This document shows positions 12,301 through 23,116 of a stretch of DNA of 64,000 nucleotides, in pieces; the first letter of the stretch is position 1; each line of letters opens with the position of its first letter. The notes under the pieces were generated by a model that did not search any database, had not been told where the DNA came from, and was given only the letters and a program-made list of their open reading frames with translations. This DNA is from Cycas panzhihuaensis. Taxonomy: Eukaryota > Cycadophyta. A program made the position numbers and the translations under genes. The stretch lies in the NCBI GenBank assembly GCA_023213395.1, contig CM041465.1:28713741-28777740 (forward strand), read 5' to 3'.

Positions 12301-13298
12301 ATCCTGATGCTACTGATGCCCATTGTCTTACAAGAAACTTCATTCCCCATAAGCACATCACCACCATCAAGAAGTTGGTATGATGAGAACCAACTCTTGT
12401 GTGGACACATGTGGTGCGAAGCACCTGAATCTAACAACTAGTCATGGCGATAATGAGAAACATTATAAGCAACCAAGACATCATCATCCATACCTTAATT
12501 TAACTCCACCTGATTCACCTCCTTGGAAGGATCTTTCTTTTTATGGAACTCCTTCCTTTTGTAGTAATCCTTCTTGAGGTGAGTAGTCTTATTACAGTGC
12601 CAACATCTGAGCTTACTCTTTTTTCTCTTTGACTTGGACATCGATGTATCCCTAGTATTTTATCCTCTCTCAATCGTTCTACCCCTTGCTATCATAACTT
12701 CTAGTGTGGAGGTTTTAAAACTAGACTTCCTCTGTACTTCTTACATTAGAAAAGCACTCACAACAGAATTATAATCTAATACATATGTAGTGCTAAAACT
12801 AATTGAGGTGACAATATTATCCCAGGATTTGGGTAATAAGCATAACAAGGTAACAACCTTATCCTCATCCTCAATTTTAACATTGATACTGGTCAACTGA
12901 TAAATAAGAGTATTGAAAATATTGAAATGGTCAGCAATTTTTGTACCTTCCTTCATTTGTAACAAGTGCAGTTGCCTCTTTAGGTAGATTCAATTCATTA
13001 CTGATTTGGTCATATATAGGTCTTCCAACCGGGTCCATAATCTTGCTGTTGTCTCCTCTCCTGTAATGTTAAACAAGACTTCATCTGGCAAGCATAATCA
13101 TATTATGCTAAGTGACTTTTTGTCTAAGTCATCCCATTCATCATCATCCATCCTTGTGAGTTTCTTTAATTTACCTGTAAGGGCTTTGTACAAACCATGC
13201 TATACAAGAACATCATGTACTTTTAGCTTCCACAACTTGAAGTTGTTCTTGCCATTGAATTTCTCTACCTCAAAATTTGCACCTGCTAGTTTTGCCAT
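9396..13298 (-). pseudogene. copia gag-pol polyprotein of B (1300 codons, stops in frame)
   Basis: ATG 13298 opens MAKLAGANFEVEKFNG; stop CTA (minus TAG) at 9396-9398 follows the NIFTK...SLGL tail. All blocks share one frame: gag (13298-12600, knuckle CWHCNKTTHLKKDYYK with its last Cys replaced by Tyr), protease LLDSGASHH (about 12440, DSG intact), GAG-pre-integrase LWHQRLRHM, INT (first Asp in HSDVWGP present, second changed to Asn in RTNNGGEF, Glu present in DIVECMN), RT (YVDDMLVAS at about 10328-10354, intact) and RNase H (DSQSAI present; EAEY-type Glu changed to Lys in KVKYV). Stops such as VLV*HGLY, SII*LCLP and MN*IYLK fit CAG or CGA turned to TAG/TGA. Length is normal for copia. Confidence 0.92.
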
Positions 13299-13356
13299 TT
13301 AGTATAGCAAAGACGACACTAAAAACTTCACAAACTCACTGTAAGAAAAAAGAGTG

Positions 13357-13368
13357 GCTCTAATACCA
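13357..13368 (-). other. PBS of B (tRNA-Met-like)
   Basis: The minus strand reads TGGTATTAGAGC two bases after the 5' LTR, one mismatch from the initiator tRNA-Met site. Confidence 0.85.
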
Positions 13369-13370
13369 CT

Positions 13371-14009
13371 TGTTGAGAATACAAGGTCCCAACCCTTTAA
13401 CCGCCACCAAGATCTATTACATTCTTGCAACTAGTTATAGAAAACAAAACTTAAAATTACAGGCAAGTTCTAAAATCAGAGATTATATAATAACATAAAA
13501 ATGAAAGACAAACATCACATATGCACCTGATATAATGTGGTAAAACCCTAGCAGTGTGCTAAGGAAACATCCACATAGGAAATGTATCGATCTTTATTGC
13601 TATAGAATGGAGTAGTATATCTCAGTAGCAGAGTGCTCTCAGGAACAACAACTAGCCACCGCCATCATCACAATACATTACATTACAACATAATAAGAAA
13701 AATCCCTAAATTGAGCTACATGAGAGGGACAACCAAGGCATAAATCTCAACTATAGAATCTAGGGTATTTGTATCAAATGACCCTAATTCTCTTTACATT
13801 TTAATATGCTTTACAGGGCTAATGTTTTGGGTTAGGGGCTATCACCCCTGAACCCCTTCTTAGCGGGGGATATTCCACTCCCCCTACACCCCCCATCCAA
13901 GGGGGGCTCCCGCCCCCCTTGGAACCCCTAAGAAAGATTAGGGGGGAAAACTATGCTAAAAACATACCAAAATTTTAGCCCCAAAATGTTGTTGTCACAA
14001 TATCCAACA
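13371..14009 (-). repeat. 5' LTR of B
   Basis: It runs from TGTTGAGAATAC to ATATCCAACA on the plus strand and pairs with 8699-9339. It contains a perfect 11-bp stem hairpin at 13897-13922. Confidence 0.92.
13897..13922. repeat. Perfect GC-rich hairpin in B 5' LTR
   Basis: Arms CCAAGGGGGGC and GCCCCCCTTGG flank the loop TCCC. The 3' LTR has the same site at about 9217-9240 with weaker pairing. It may be an RNA structure near the transcript end; function is inferred only. Confidence 0.8.
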
Positions 14010-14014
14010 AAATC
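14010..14014. repeat. Target-site duplication of B (right)
   Basis: AAATC, identical to 8694-8698. Confidence 0.92.
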
Positions 14015-15477
14015 CTAATATTGTATTAACTACATGCATGATGTCTAGTTGAGTAGAAGTTAGATAAATAAGGCTTCCAATCAATTATCTATAGAGAGTA
14101 GGATTTACTAGTGCAAAGTCATTGAGTTTAGATAATTTAAGTCTAGATTTAATAAGAGTATCTAAGGGTTTACAATCCACCATCCTGAACTTCTGAAGTA
14201 AGTCTAAGGTGTATTTCTTTTAGGAGATAAATATGCTAGTTTCTCCTTGCCATACTTCCAAACCCAAGAAGTAATACATTAGTCTAAGGTCTATCATTTC
14301 AAATTCTTTGCACATGTATTTCTTAAAACTTTATAGAAGTTATGTATCATTACTAGTATAGACAAGATCATCTATATAAAGTTCCATAATTGAAATAGAT
14401 TCTCCTTTTATTTTGCTATATAGGTTTGGATCTAAATTGACATCTTTTGAACCCTTGATTTCTGAAATATGTATCAATATGAGAATACCATGCCCTATGA
14501 GCTTATTTTAAGCCATAAAGTGATTTCTTAAGTTTATACACTTTGTTTTCTTCCCCCCTGACTTCAAAACTAAGGGGTTGAGAGACATAAATGTCTTCCT
14601 TAATATAGCCATTAAGAAACACACTTTTGACATCCATTTGATGAACATCCCAACTCATTTATTTAGCTATACTCAATATTAAATGGACGGTTTCCATGCG
14701 AGCAATAGGAGCAAAGGTCTCCCTATAATCAATGCCTTCTCATTGGGCATAACCTTTAATGACAAGTCTTACCTTATGTTTGTTAATGGAACCATCTAAC
14801 CTGAATTTTGTCTTATATACCCATTTTGTGCCAATGGTTTTCTTATTGGGTAGAAGATTGACTAATTCCCAAGCATTATTTTTGACAATGGAATTATATT
14901 CTTCTTCCATTACCTTTTTTTAATTATCTTATATATTAGCCTCTTCAAATATTTGAGGCTCATGGGACTCCATAACTTTACTCATGAGGGAAAAGTTTAC
15001 CCTATGTGAGTAAGTAGATCTTAGATTGCTATCTAAGATGTTACCCATATCATGATTCCTTTGAATCCATTTTGAAGAGTGTTGTGGTAGAGGTTAAGAA
15101 GAGGTTCCCTCCCCACTCGGTTAATAAATGACTCATCTAGAGTTAAACATAGGTGGCACATATCTTGACTTAGTGGAGGTGTTAAGATTTATCATCACTT
15201 CTTTCCTTTTTTCTTGGTCATTATGGTAGCAAGCATCTTCTTAGAATTTTACATCTCTACTTACTATAACCTTCCTTATCTTAGGATCATAGACCTTTTA
15301 TGATTTGGAAGTTTCAGTGTAACTAAAAAATATATATTTAATGATATGGTTATCTAATTTGGATCTTCTTTGATCAGGTACATATGCATAAGCTAAACAA
15401 TAAAAAACTCTTAAGTGATGGATATTTGGCTTGTAACCTATCTAAGCTTCTTCAAGTGTCTTCCACCTTAGGCCTTT
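14015..15477 (-). pseudogene. copia A RT and INT C-terminal part
   Basis: The minus strand contains FLGLEVWQGETSIFIS, the sequence after the RT palm, LIGSLIYLTSTQLDIM, and further up the INT/RT linker with HLRVFYCLAYAYVPDQRRSK. C interrupts it at 15482/15483; across the gap, removal of C and one AGTAG lets NRCSTKGLRWKTLEEA read continuously. Multiple stops are present. Copia A is a different family from B. Confidence 0.85.
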
Positions 15478-15482
15478 AGTAG
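15478..15482. repeat. Target-site duplication of C (left)
   Basis: AGTAG, identical to 21963-21967. Confidence 0.92.
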
Positions 15483-16441
15483 TGATTCCAAAGTAGACTA
15501 TGATTGGTAAAGAAATCAATTCCTAATCTTTATCCTTGAGATCCTAGGGTGTTGGTGTAAAATTCTCAATAACATCACTAAAAGAGTGAGTCCATAAAAG
15601 GATATTATACACCAACTCATACATACTTACTATTACTCTAAAGAAAGAAGAATAATGCTTTTATTAAGCTAAAAAAGTTTTCATTTAATGGCAGAGAAAA
15701 ATAAATAGTAAAGAATAGGCATGTTACAATGAAGAAATGATATAATAATACCACAAGGGGCCTCCAACTTCCTAGGACTCCTCTAATGAATCTCCCACTC
15801 TCCAAAATGGATGCTTAAAGTGCTAAAATTTACCTCCTCTATGATCTCCAAAACCTTCGAAGTGCTTCCTCAATATTTCTTCCAAGTCAAGCATCTCTCA
15901 CACATAAGAAATAGTCTCCAACATTGTAAATAAGCTCAAGAGGGCTCAATTTATAGAAAGAAAACTAAAATTCATATTTACCAAGTGGCATCCATGCAAT
16001 TATAATCACCAACAACCAAAATGCATGTTATCCAAGTGGTATTCATGTAATTCTAAAAAGTTATAGCTTGAAACCTAAGGCTAATAAACTTTAATTAATC
16101 TTAAATTTGGTACACATATAGATACATATATCCCCTTTACTTCCTCAAAACTTTAGCTCATTTAGATATCATTTTCCTCTATTTTCATCAATTTAAAAAA
16201 TAGTATGTATTTAATATTTTTCTATTGACTGTGGGAGATATTTTATGAAACATAAGGCTTTCCATATAATCAAATGATATTTTTTGAACCCCAAATTTTG
16301 CACATATGTAGTGGGATGTGTCTTCTTCCTTTCCATAAAATTTCATATTAGTTTCATATTATTTGCCCCTATTTCTTTCAATTGTTCTAATGCTTAGCAT
16401 TTTCTTCTTGTTGTAGATATATAGTAGATCCTCCTGGATCA
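15483..16441 (-). repeat. 3' LTR of C
   Basis: The plus-strand reading starts TGATTCCAAAG and ends CCTGGATCA; it is collinear with 21005-21962. Flanking minus-strand purines (AAGGAAGAGGACCCA, 16442-16456) form the polypurine tract. Confidence 0.9.
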
Positions 16442-16456
16442 TGGGTCCTCTTCCTT

Positions 16457-16960
16457 GGAAAATATCCAACTCCTATTTATCTTAGAATTAAAGATGGGGG
16501 AAGCATTGTTCCCCTTATTGCTTACTAAACCACTTGGCCTTATTAGGCAACTATCCTTCTACTCCAATCCTAAAAGATTCATATGTCTTGTTTTGGTGGA
16601 TTTTCTCTCCAAGATACAATCCTCCTTAAGAGGCTCCTCACTTTCCAAATATAAGTCATTAATTGAATGTAAAGTGAACTAGTCTTGCTCCTTATCTATC
16701 ATGGAGGGCTCAAAGAGCTTTAAATATTTAGCATTTACTACTGAATATTTTTTCATATAAGGTGGAAAATCAAGTTAGAAAGAATTGCCACCTACTTTTC
16801 TCAAAATCTTAAATGGTCCATACCTAGTAGGTTTGAGTTTCTTACCTTCTTCTTTTAACCTCTCCTTACTCAAGTATAACCATACTAAATCTCCTTCTTG
16901 AAAAGTATACTCTTTCCTATGCTTGTCATGTCTTTCTTTGTACTTTCATTGATTCCTTAT
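16457..16960 (-). pseudogene. INT C-terminal domain of C
   Basis: The minus strand reads FQEGDLVWLYLSKERL, then KLKPTRYGPFKILRKVGG and VVNAKYLKLFEPSM: the GPY/F-type tail that binds DNA in gypsy integrases. The region between the tail and the polypurine tract encodes an acidic/basic stretch with no visible chromodomain. Confidence 0.8.
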
Positions 16961-17900
16961 AAGTTGATCATGTACTTCTTTATGGACACTTTGGATCTTC
17001 TCTAAGTATCTTAAAGCCTTATCATACCCCTCCTTCTCTTTGGTAGATCCTTAGCTTGCATGGAAAACTCTAAGTCAAATGGACTTTGAGGTAAGTATCC
17101 TAAATAAACTTTAGAGTGTGATACATGCATTACCCTATTAAATGCAAATTGTAGAAAATCTAATGATTCATCCTAAGTCTTTGGATACTTGGAATTATAT
17201 CCCCTAAATAAATGTACCAAAGTTCTATTCACTACTTTAGTTTGTCCATATGTTTAAGGATGGAAACTTGTACTCCTCTTTTAGTATCCATCATCTCCCA
17301 TATTATCTTCCAAAATGATGAAAGGAATCAAATGTCTTAATCTGAAATGATGGAAGAAAGCAAGCGAAAATTCTTCTATGCATGCTCAAAGAACAACTTA
17401 GTTACCTCTGCTCCCATGATTATCTTCCTACAAGGTATTAAATATATCATCTTGCTAAACCTATCTACAATAATAAAGAGATATACATGTCTTTTCCTAG
17501 TCATGGGAAGCCCCCTTAAGAAATCTATGAAGATACTCTCCCAAGGCCTAGTGGGAAAATGTAGTGGTGTATACAATCCTAATTTTCTAGAAGAAGGCTT
17601 AGAAGTATTATACATTACACATTCTTTTATATATTTACTTACATCATTTTGTATCTTTAGACATATAACATATCTTCTCAATTTTTCTAAAGTCTTCTCT
17701 ACATCAAAGTGACCAGCTAATTTAGAAGCATGGGCTTCTCTAAGCCACTTGATCTTGTCTCCTTTAAATGGAACATATAGTTACTCCCCTCTAAAAAGTA
17801 GACTATCCTTCCAAGCAAGCTGGGAAGGTCTTCCTTTCTCTAGTTTCTCCAATTCTTCATTAAAGGCTTTATCTTCATGGTACAAGTCTTTGTACTCTTC
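16961..17900 (-). pseudogene. Integrase catalytic and zinc region of C
   Basis: The longest intact piece is 17376-17681: a remnant zinc-binding stretch (CLKIQNDVSKYIKECVMYN), then WESIFIDFLRGLPMTRK with the first catalytic Asp, then IIVDRFSKMIYLIPC. This is characteristic of chromovirus-type integrase. The remaining core toward 16961 is split by frameshifts. Confidence 0.85.
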
Positions 17901-18660
17901 ATGATGCATTATCTCTACCTATAAACTTATAAGAGAACTACAAACAAAAGTAGAAGAAGAAGAAGTAGAATAAGGCAGTCTAGATAACACATCAATAATT
18001 TTATTAGTAGATCCCTTTTTGTACTTGATCACAATATTGAATTGTTGTAAATAACTCATCCACTTCATGTGTCTTACTTGTTTTAATATACTTTGGGTTT
18101 GTAAGAATTAAAGAGGATTATGATTAGTATGAACTATAACCTCTTTTCCAAGTAAGTAGGACCTCCAATGCTTGTATGCTTAATGTAGTGCAAACATTTC
18201 CTAGTCATATGTTGAATAGTTTTTCACTTGAGGAGTGAAAAATTATGAATTCTAAGCAATAGGATTCCCATCTTGAATAAGGAAAACTCCCATCATATTT
18301 CCACTTGCATTAGTTTCTACTTCAAAAGGCCTTTGTAAATTCAACATTGCCAAAACTAGTGCTTCATAAATTTTCTTCTTTAAAAGAAGAAAAGCTTCTT
18401 CCTCCTTGGAACCCTAAGTAAAATTTTTACTAACTTTTGTCAATCCATGTAGAGATGATGCAACCTGTGAGAAATAAGGAATAAACTTTATCTAGTATTG
18501 AAAAGCTCCTAAAAAACTTCTCACCTCTATGGTGTTTATTGCCCTAAACTATTTTGGGATGGCTTGGGTCTTGAGTGGATTGATGCTCAACTTTCCTCCT
18601 CTAACCACAAACCCAAGAAGACTAAGTTCTCCTTGCCAAATTCACACTTCTTCACATTAA
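17901..18660 (-). pseudogene. gypsy RNase H of C
   Basis: The minus strand reads ASGNMMGVFLIQDGNPIA followed by a VKNYST block and YSSY, matching the gypsy RNase H (ASxxxxGxVLxQxGxPIAY). Stops and frame breaks are present. Confidence 0.75.
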
Positions 18661-19320
18661 TCTTCAAATGATGCTTATTAAAAGTCTTTAAAACTTCTTC
18701 TATGTACTATAAATGTTCCTCCCATGTGTTGCTAAAAATCAAAATATCATCAAGATAGATCACAATAAAATTATCGAAGTAAGGCCTTAACACTTTATTC
18801 ATTAACCTCATGAATGTTGCAAGAGAATTACACAATCTGAAAGGCATAACCATCCATTTAAAGAGTCCTTGCTTTGTTTTGAAGGCTATATTCCATGTGT
18901 CATCCTCTTTGACCCTAACTTGGTGATAACAAATTTTCAAATCCAACTTACTAAAATAACAAGCATGTTGAATTTGATCAAGCAAATCATCTATGTGAGG
19001 CAAGGGATAGTGATTTTTAATTATGATTTTATTCAAAGCATGAAAGTCTATACATATTCTTCATCCTCCATTCTTCTTAGGCACCAAGACAATTAGTGAC
19101 CCACAAGGTGAACATAAAGGTCTTATGACCCCTTAATCAAGAAACTCCTCAACTTGTCTCTTTATCTCATTATTCTCTATAATGGAGTGTCTATACAAAG
19201 AAACATTAGGCAATGGTGCATCTCCTACAAGAGTGATTTCATGCTCTATCTTTCTCTTTAGAGGTAGCCCATGCTAAAATAGAATGTCATACCTTATCTT
19301 CAACTCCTTAATTTGTTACG
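18661..19320 (-). pseudogene. gypsy reverse transcriptase of C
   Basis: The open segment 18707-19036 contains YPLPHIDDLLDQI, FSKLDLKICYHQVRV, TKQGLFKWMVMPFRLCN and the catalytic YLDDILIFS, all canonical. Upstream RT fingers continue toward 19320 in broken frames. Confidence 0.9.
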
Positions 19321-19537
19321 TTTATTTAGGTGATACAAAAAGAGTATGAGTATAAAGGTCTCCTTCATCTCTTAGCTCTTCTTTGCTCCTTACCATTAAG
19401 ATAATAAATTTTCCACATGCATTAATCATCCTTTTTACTTGAGTGGCTAAAATTAATGTCATCTTATCTAATTGCTTCTTTGTAACCTTTATGATAAAGC
19501 CTTTGTTATGCTTCATCACCTAGTGTTTTCTCTCCCT

Positions 19538-19860
19538 TCAATAGAAGAGTGCATCTTGATCCCACAAGTAGGGACTCCTAAGTACATCTAATGGTTCCAC
19601 ATCACATATCACTTTATAAAAAAAAAATATTAGTAATGAAAAATTTAAGTCTTTATGGATCCAACCAAGAGGATATGGGTGAGGGTAAGGAGTAGTTACT
19701 AACCCAAGTCTCTTCACTAAATTTTTTGAGATCAAATTCTTTTGGCTCCCCAGATCTATAATGGCACCAATAGCATTATTTCCTACTCAAAGCTTCAAGT
19801 GAAATAATTCCTCTCTTGAAACATCATCTCCATAATTCATAAGTAGAGTAACCTTCTCTT
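19538..19860 (-). pseudogene. Retropepsin-like protease of C
   Basis: The minus strand reads AIIDLGSQKNLISKNLV, then PYPLGWIHKDLNF and SPYLWDQDALFY. The catalytic DSG/DTG triad has become DLG (TCA to TTA would do it), so activity is lost. Processing of Gag-Pol would have been its job. Confidence 0.85.
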
Positions 19861-20990
19861 CTTCTCCTTCACTTTGAAGCTCCACCTCATAAAGTAGTGC
19901 TTTATCTTTTTCTTTCTTTCTTGATTCTATATCCTTAAGATGCTTTGGCTTCAGTTCTATATATAACTTCCAACAATTTGTTGCAACATGATCATTAATA
20001 TTACAATGCTCACAATAGTTAGAACTTTGAACAAAATTAATTCTTTTATTCTTTCCTTCTTGATTTTTATGAGTATAATTTAGGATGCTTTTTATTCTTA
20101 TTAGAAGTAAAAGTAGAATCTTTAGACATAAATATAGGTTTCTTACTTTTACTTTCTATTTCAATATCTATTTTACTTGCTTCTTCAATGGATTGACTCT
20201 TAAAAAACCCTAATTCCTTCCTTATGTAATCATGTAATCCTCTAATAAATTTCATAAGAGTGATATGTTCATTCATATTAATACCAAGTAACATGCCATG
20301 CTTGAAAAATAAAGAAGTATAATATTGGATGCATACACCTCTCCCTTAGCATAAATATTGCCAAGTGACCCATTGGTCTTCCCCATGACCTATGGGATAG
20401 TATTATTTCTTTATTACTTTCTTAAAGTCCATCTAATAAAAAGAAGATACATCATAAGTCTTCAAATATATATTCCACCACATTAATGCATGTTTGCACA
20501 ACTTCATCCTAGCAAATGAAAGCTTTTGAGCATTACTATAAGCATAAATTGTGAAGTAGGTTTTAAGTTAATCAAACCAATGGTCTAACTTTTCAGCATT
20601 TACCTCTCCATCATAAGTTGGAATGCCCAACTCTACCTCTACCTTAATGGGTTGATGGGATGAAGTACCCTTGCTTTCTTTAAATGAGTGATTTATTGTC
20701 TCTTCCTTTTCTTCTTCATAGTTGTGGTCATGTGTAGATCCTCCTTCAACTTCCTTCTCTTTACCTTTGCCCTTGACTAGAGGTAGAAGTTAGGTAATCA
20801 TTTACATAAAAATTTCTACATTCTTCTCAAGCTTCTCAAATATGATTTCTCCATCTTCTTTTTCATACATGGTGCTTGGATTATTTCTTTGTCTTCTTAG
20901 TGATTTCAACATAAGAAAAACTTCTTCTTTCTCTTGGTATCTTTTCCTTGTTTGTACAATTCAAGTCCCTACAACAAAGATCACATGCTC
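19861..20990 (-). pseudogene. gag of C with CCHC knuckle
   Basis: CEHCNINDHVATNC is a perfect CX2CX4HX4C knuckle at about 19967-20021, followed by Lys-rich sequence. Upstream, 20067-20294 encodes part of the capsid (FIRGLHDYIRKELGF). The putative start MYEKEDGEIIFEKLEKN is near 20870. Frames are broken between blocks. Confidence 0.8.
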
Positions 20991-20997
20991 TGATACA
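20987..20997 (-). other. PBS of C
   Basis: The minus strand reads TGTATCAGAGC, one change from the initiator tRNA-Met site, seven bases after the 5' LTR. Confidence 0.8.
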
Positions 20998-21004
20998 AAA
21001 AATA

Positions 21005-21962
21005 TGATCCCAAAGTGGATTGCGATTGGTGAAGAAATCAATTACCAATCTTTTTCCTTTAGATCCTAGGGTGTTGGTGTAAAATTTTCAATAACATCAA
21101 TAAAAGAGTGAGCCCATAAAAGGATATTCTACACAAACTCATGCATACTTACTATTACTCCAAAGTAAGAAGAATAATACTTTTATTAAGCTAGAAAAAT
21201 CTTTGTTTAATGGTGGAGAAAAATAACTAGTAAAGAATAAGCAAGTTACAATGAAGAAATGATACAATAATACCTCAAGGGGCCTCCAACTTCCCAAGAC
21301 TCCTTCAATAAAACTCTCACTCTCTAAAATGGATGCTTGAAGTGCTAAAATTTACCTCCTCTATGGTCTCCAAAACCTTCCAAGTGTTGCCTCAATGTTG
21401 CTCCCAAGTCAAGTGTCTCTCACACATAAGAACTAAGTCTCCAACATCATAAATGAGCTCAAGAGGGCTTAATTTATAGAATGAAAACTAAAATGCATGT
21501 TTACCAAGTGACATTCATATAAGTACAATTACCAACAACCAAAATGCATGTTATCCAAGTGGCATTCATGTAATTCTAAAACATTGTGACTTAGTACCTA
21601 GGGCTAACAAACTATAATTAAGCTCAAATTTGGTACATTTATAGGTATATATGTCCCCTTTATGTCCTAAATGTTTTAGCTCATTTGGATATCATTTGTG
21701 TATATTATTATTGATTTAAAAATAGTGTATATTTATTACTTTTTTGTTGGATTTGAGAGTTGTTTTCTTCAAAACAAGGCTTGTCATCTAATCAAATGAT
21801 ATTTTTTGAACCCAAAAATTTTCACACATGTAATGGGATTTGTATTATCCCTTTCCATAAAATTTCATATTATTTTGACACCATTTGGCCCTATTTCTTT
21901 TAGTTGTGCCAATGCCTAGCATTTTCTGCTTCCTGTAGACATATAGTAGATCCTCTAGATCA
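21005..21962 (-). repeat. 5' LTR of C
   Basis: The plus-strand reading starts TGATCCCAAAG and ends CCTCTAGATCA; it pairs with 15483-16441 and is followed by TSD AGTAG. Confidence 0.9.
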
Positions 21963-23050
21963 AGTAGAGCACCTATTAAGTAGATATATAGAGGTATAGA
22001 CTACTTATACCCAAAATTCATGTCCCAAATTTTTGTATTTTAACATACAAATTTCCATTTCTATAATGGTGTGATTTTTCCTCTCAACTACACCATTTTA
22101 TTATCGGGTGTAGGGATTTGTGAGTTGCCTTAGATTCATTGGAAAGAAATTCTCCCATATTATCTAATCTTAGTGAGAGAAGTTTATATCCACTCTATTG
22201 GTCCAAATAGGTTTTGAGGTCAACAAAGTGTTGGAAGACATTAGATTTAATCTTTAGGAAGAACACCCAAGTCTTTCTTATGTAGTTATCAATAAATGTG
22301 ATAAAGTAATATGCACCTACCAATGAGGGAATATCCATAGGACCACAAATATTTGTATAAACTAGTTGAAGTGGTCTAGATGCTCAATAGTTATAATTTA
22401 AAAAGCTTTATATGTGTTTATTACTAAGTAAGAATCCTTTGTAAATGTTTTTATCCACTTTAATATTGGTCAACCCATTGACCATGTCTATATTTTTTCA
22501 TTAAAGCCAAACTACTATAGTTTAGATGTCTAAATCTCTTATGCTATAAGTCACTATCTAGATTAACTATGGTTCTTAAGGTATAAGTGTATGATGCGAT
22601 AAGAACAAGTTTAAAGAGTCAATTCTTTGTCATTTTTCCTTTTTCTACAAATACCTTATTTCTTCTCTTGTCTTTGATAATACATTTTTCATTATCAAAG
22701 ATAACCTTGTAATCCTGGCCCATCATCTGTCTTAGTGATAGTAGAATTTTCTTTTAAAGTGGGGATATATAATACATCATAGAGGTGTCTATATTCCCCT
22801 ATATCTATCATGAGAGCAATATTTCCTCTACTAATCAACCCATGGGATGTGTCATCACTGAATATTATTGATCCCTTGTTAGTTCTATTCAAAGTGTAGA
22901 ATAAATACTCCTTATGTGTCATATGAGTGGAGCAACCTAAATTAATATACCAGTTATCATTTTCTTCTTTATGGGTAGTATAGCTAGATAAGAAAAGTCT
23001 ATTATTATCCCTTATTTCAATTGTTGTACTGGCACTACCTTTTGTAGGTG
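21963..23050 (-). pseudogene. copia A integrase, protease and gag end
   Basis: The minus strand from 23050 down encodes HGPPTKGSAS (gag end), a protease region with THKEYLFYTL, then DVLYIPTLKENS (22695-22922), the GAG-pre-integrase histidine region and the INT core to 21968. The first five bases are the right-hand TSD of C. The upstream end at about 23050 is a breakpoint against a gypsy leader; the rest of gag and the 5' LTR are gone. Confidence 0.8.
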
Positions 23051-23116
23051 GTCCATGTTTTTAGAGGTGTTCTAGGGGGTTCTTGGGTTTGATCCCCAAC
23101 AAAGTCACCAAAAAGA
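23051..23116 (-). other. PBS and leader stub of the left gypsy unit (G1)
   Basis: The minus strand at 23090-23110 reads TGGTGACTTTGTTGGGGATCA. It matches the Tat-type PBS in H (TGGCGACCATATTGAGGA, 35093-35110) and a degenerate copy at 57035-57055. Being to the left of the LTR on a minus-strand element, it marks that LTR as the 5' LTR of the unit extending left (G1). About 40 bases of leader remain before copia A. Confidence 0.7.

Larger units (their letters stand above)
8699..14009 (-). mobile_element. Near-complete Ty1/copia element B
   Basis: The 5.3-kb minus-strand element has LTRs of 641 bp (8699-9339) and 639 bp (13371-14009), a perfect TSD AAATC, a PBS and a polypurine tract. A single gag-pol frame of 1300 codons runs from 13298 to 9396. 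Order is gag-PR-INT-RT-RNase H. It lies inside the RT/RNase H boundary of copia A. Its LTRs differ by about 10% over the first 330 bases (eyeballed), so insertion is old but younger than its host. Element E (59370-63086) is a relative. Confidence 0.92.
15483..21962 (-). mobile_element. Ty3/gypsy element C (chromovirus-like)
   Basis: The 6.5-kb minus-strand element has LTRs of 959 bp (15483-16441) and 958 bp (21005-21962), a perfect TSD AGTAG and a tRNA-Met-type PBS. Order from high to low is gag with CCHC knuckle, protease, RT, RNase H, INT, which is gypsy order. INT and PR motifs resemble plant chromoviruses, although I see no chromodomain. LTR divergence is about 12% by eye over 310 bases. 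It is nested in the copia A INT gene. Confidence 0.9.
3605..23050 (-). mobile_element. Ty1/copia element A, interrupted by S, B and C and 5'-truncated
   Basis: The minus-strand copia element is in pieces: 3' LTR (3605-3965), pol end (3966-4050), RNase H (8187-8698), RT (14010-15482), and INT plus PR/gag end (21963 to about 23050). The order, read high to low, is gag-PR-INT-RT-RNase H, diagnostic of copia. Three later elements sit inside it. Its 5' LTR and most of gag are missing: sequence switches at about 23050 to the PBS side of a gypsy LTR. It inserted into the gag of G1 at 3604/3605. Confidence 0.8.

Noticed and set aside
13006-13302. 98-codon plus-strand ORF
   Set aside because: It is the opposite strand of B gag, where the minus frame gives EKFNGKNNFKLWKLK and a matched relative in E.
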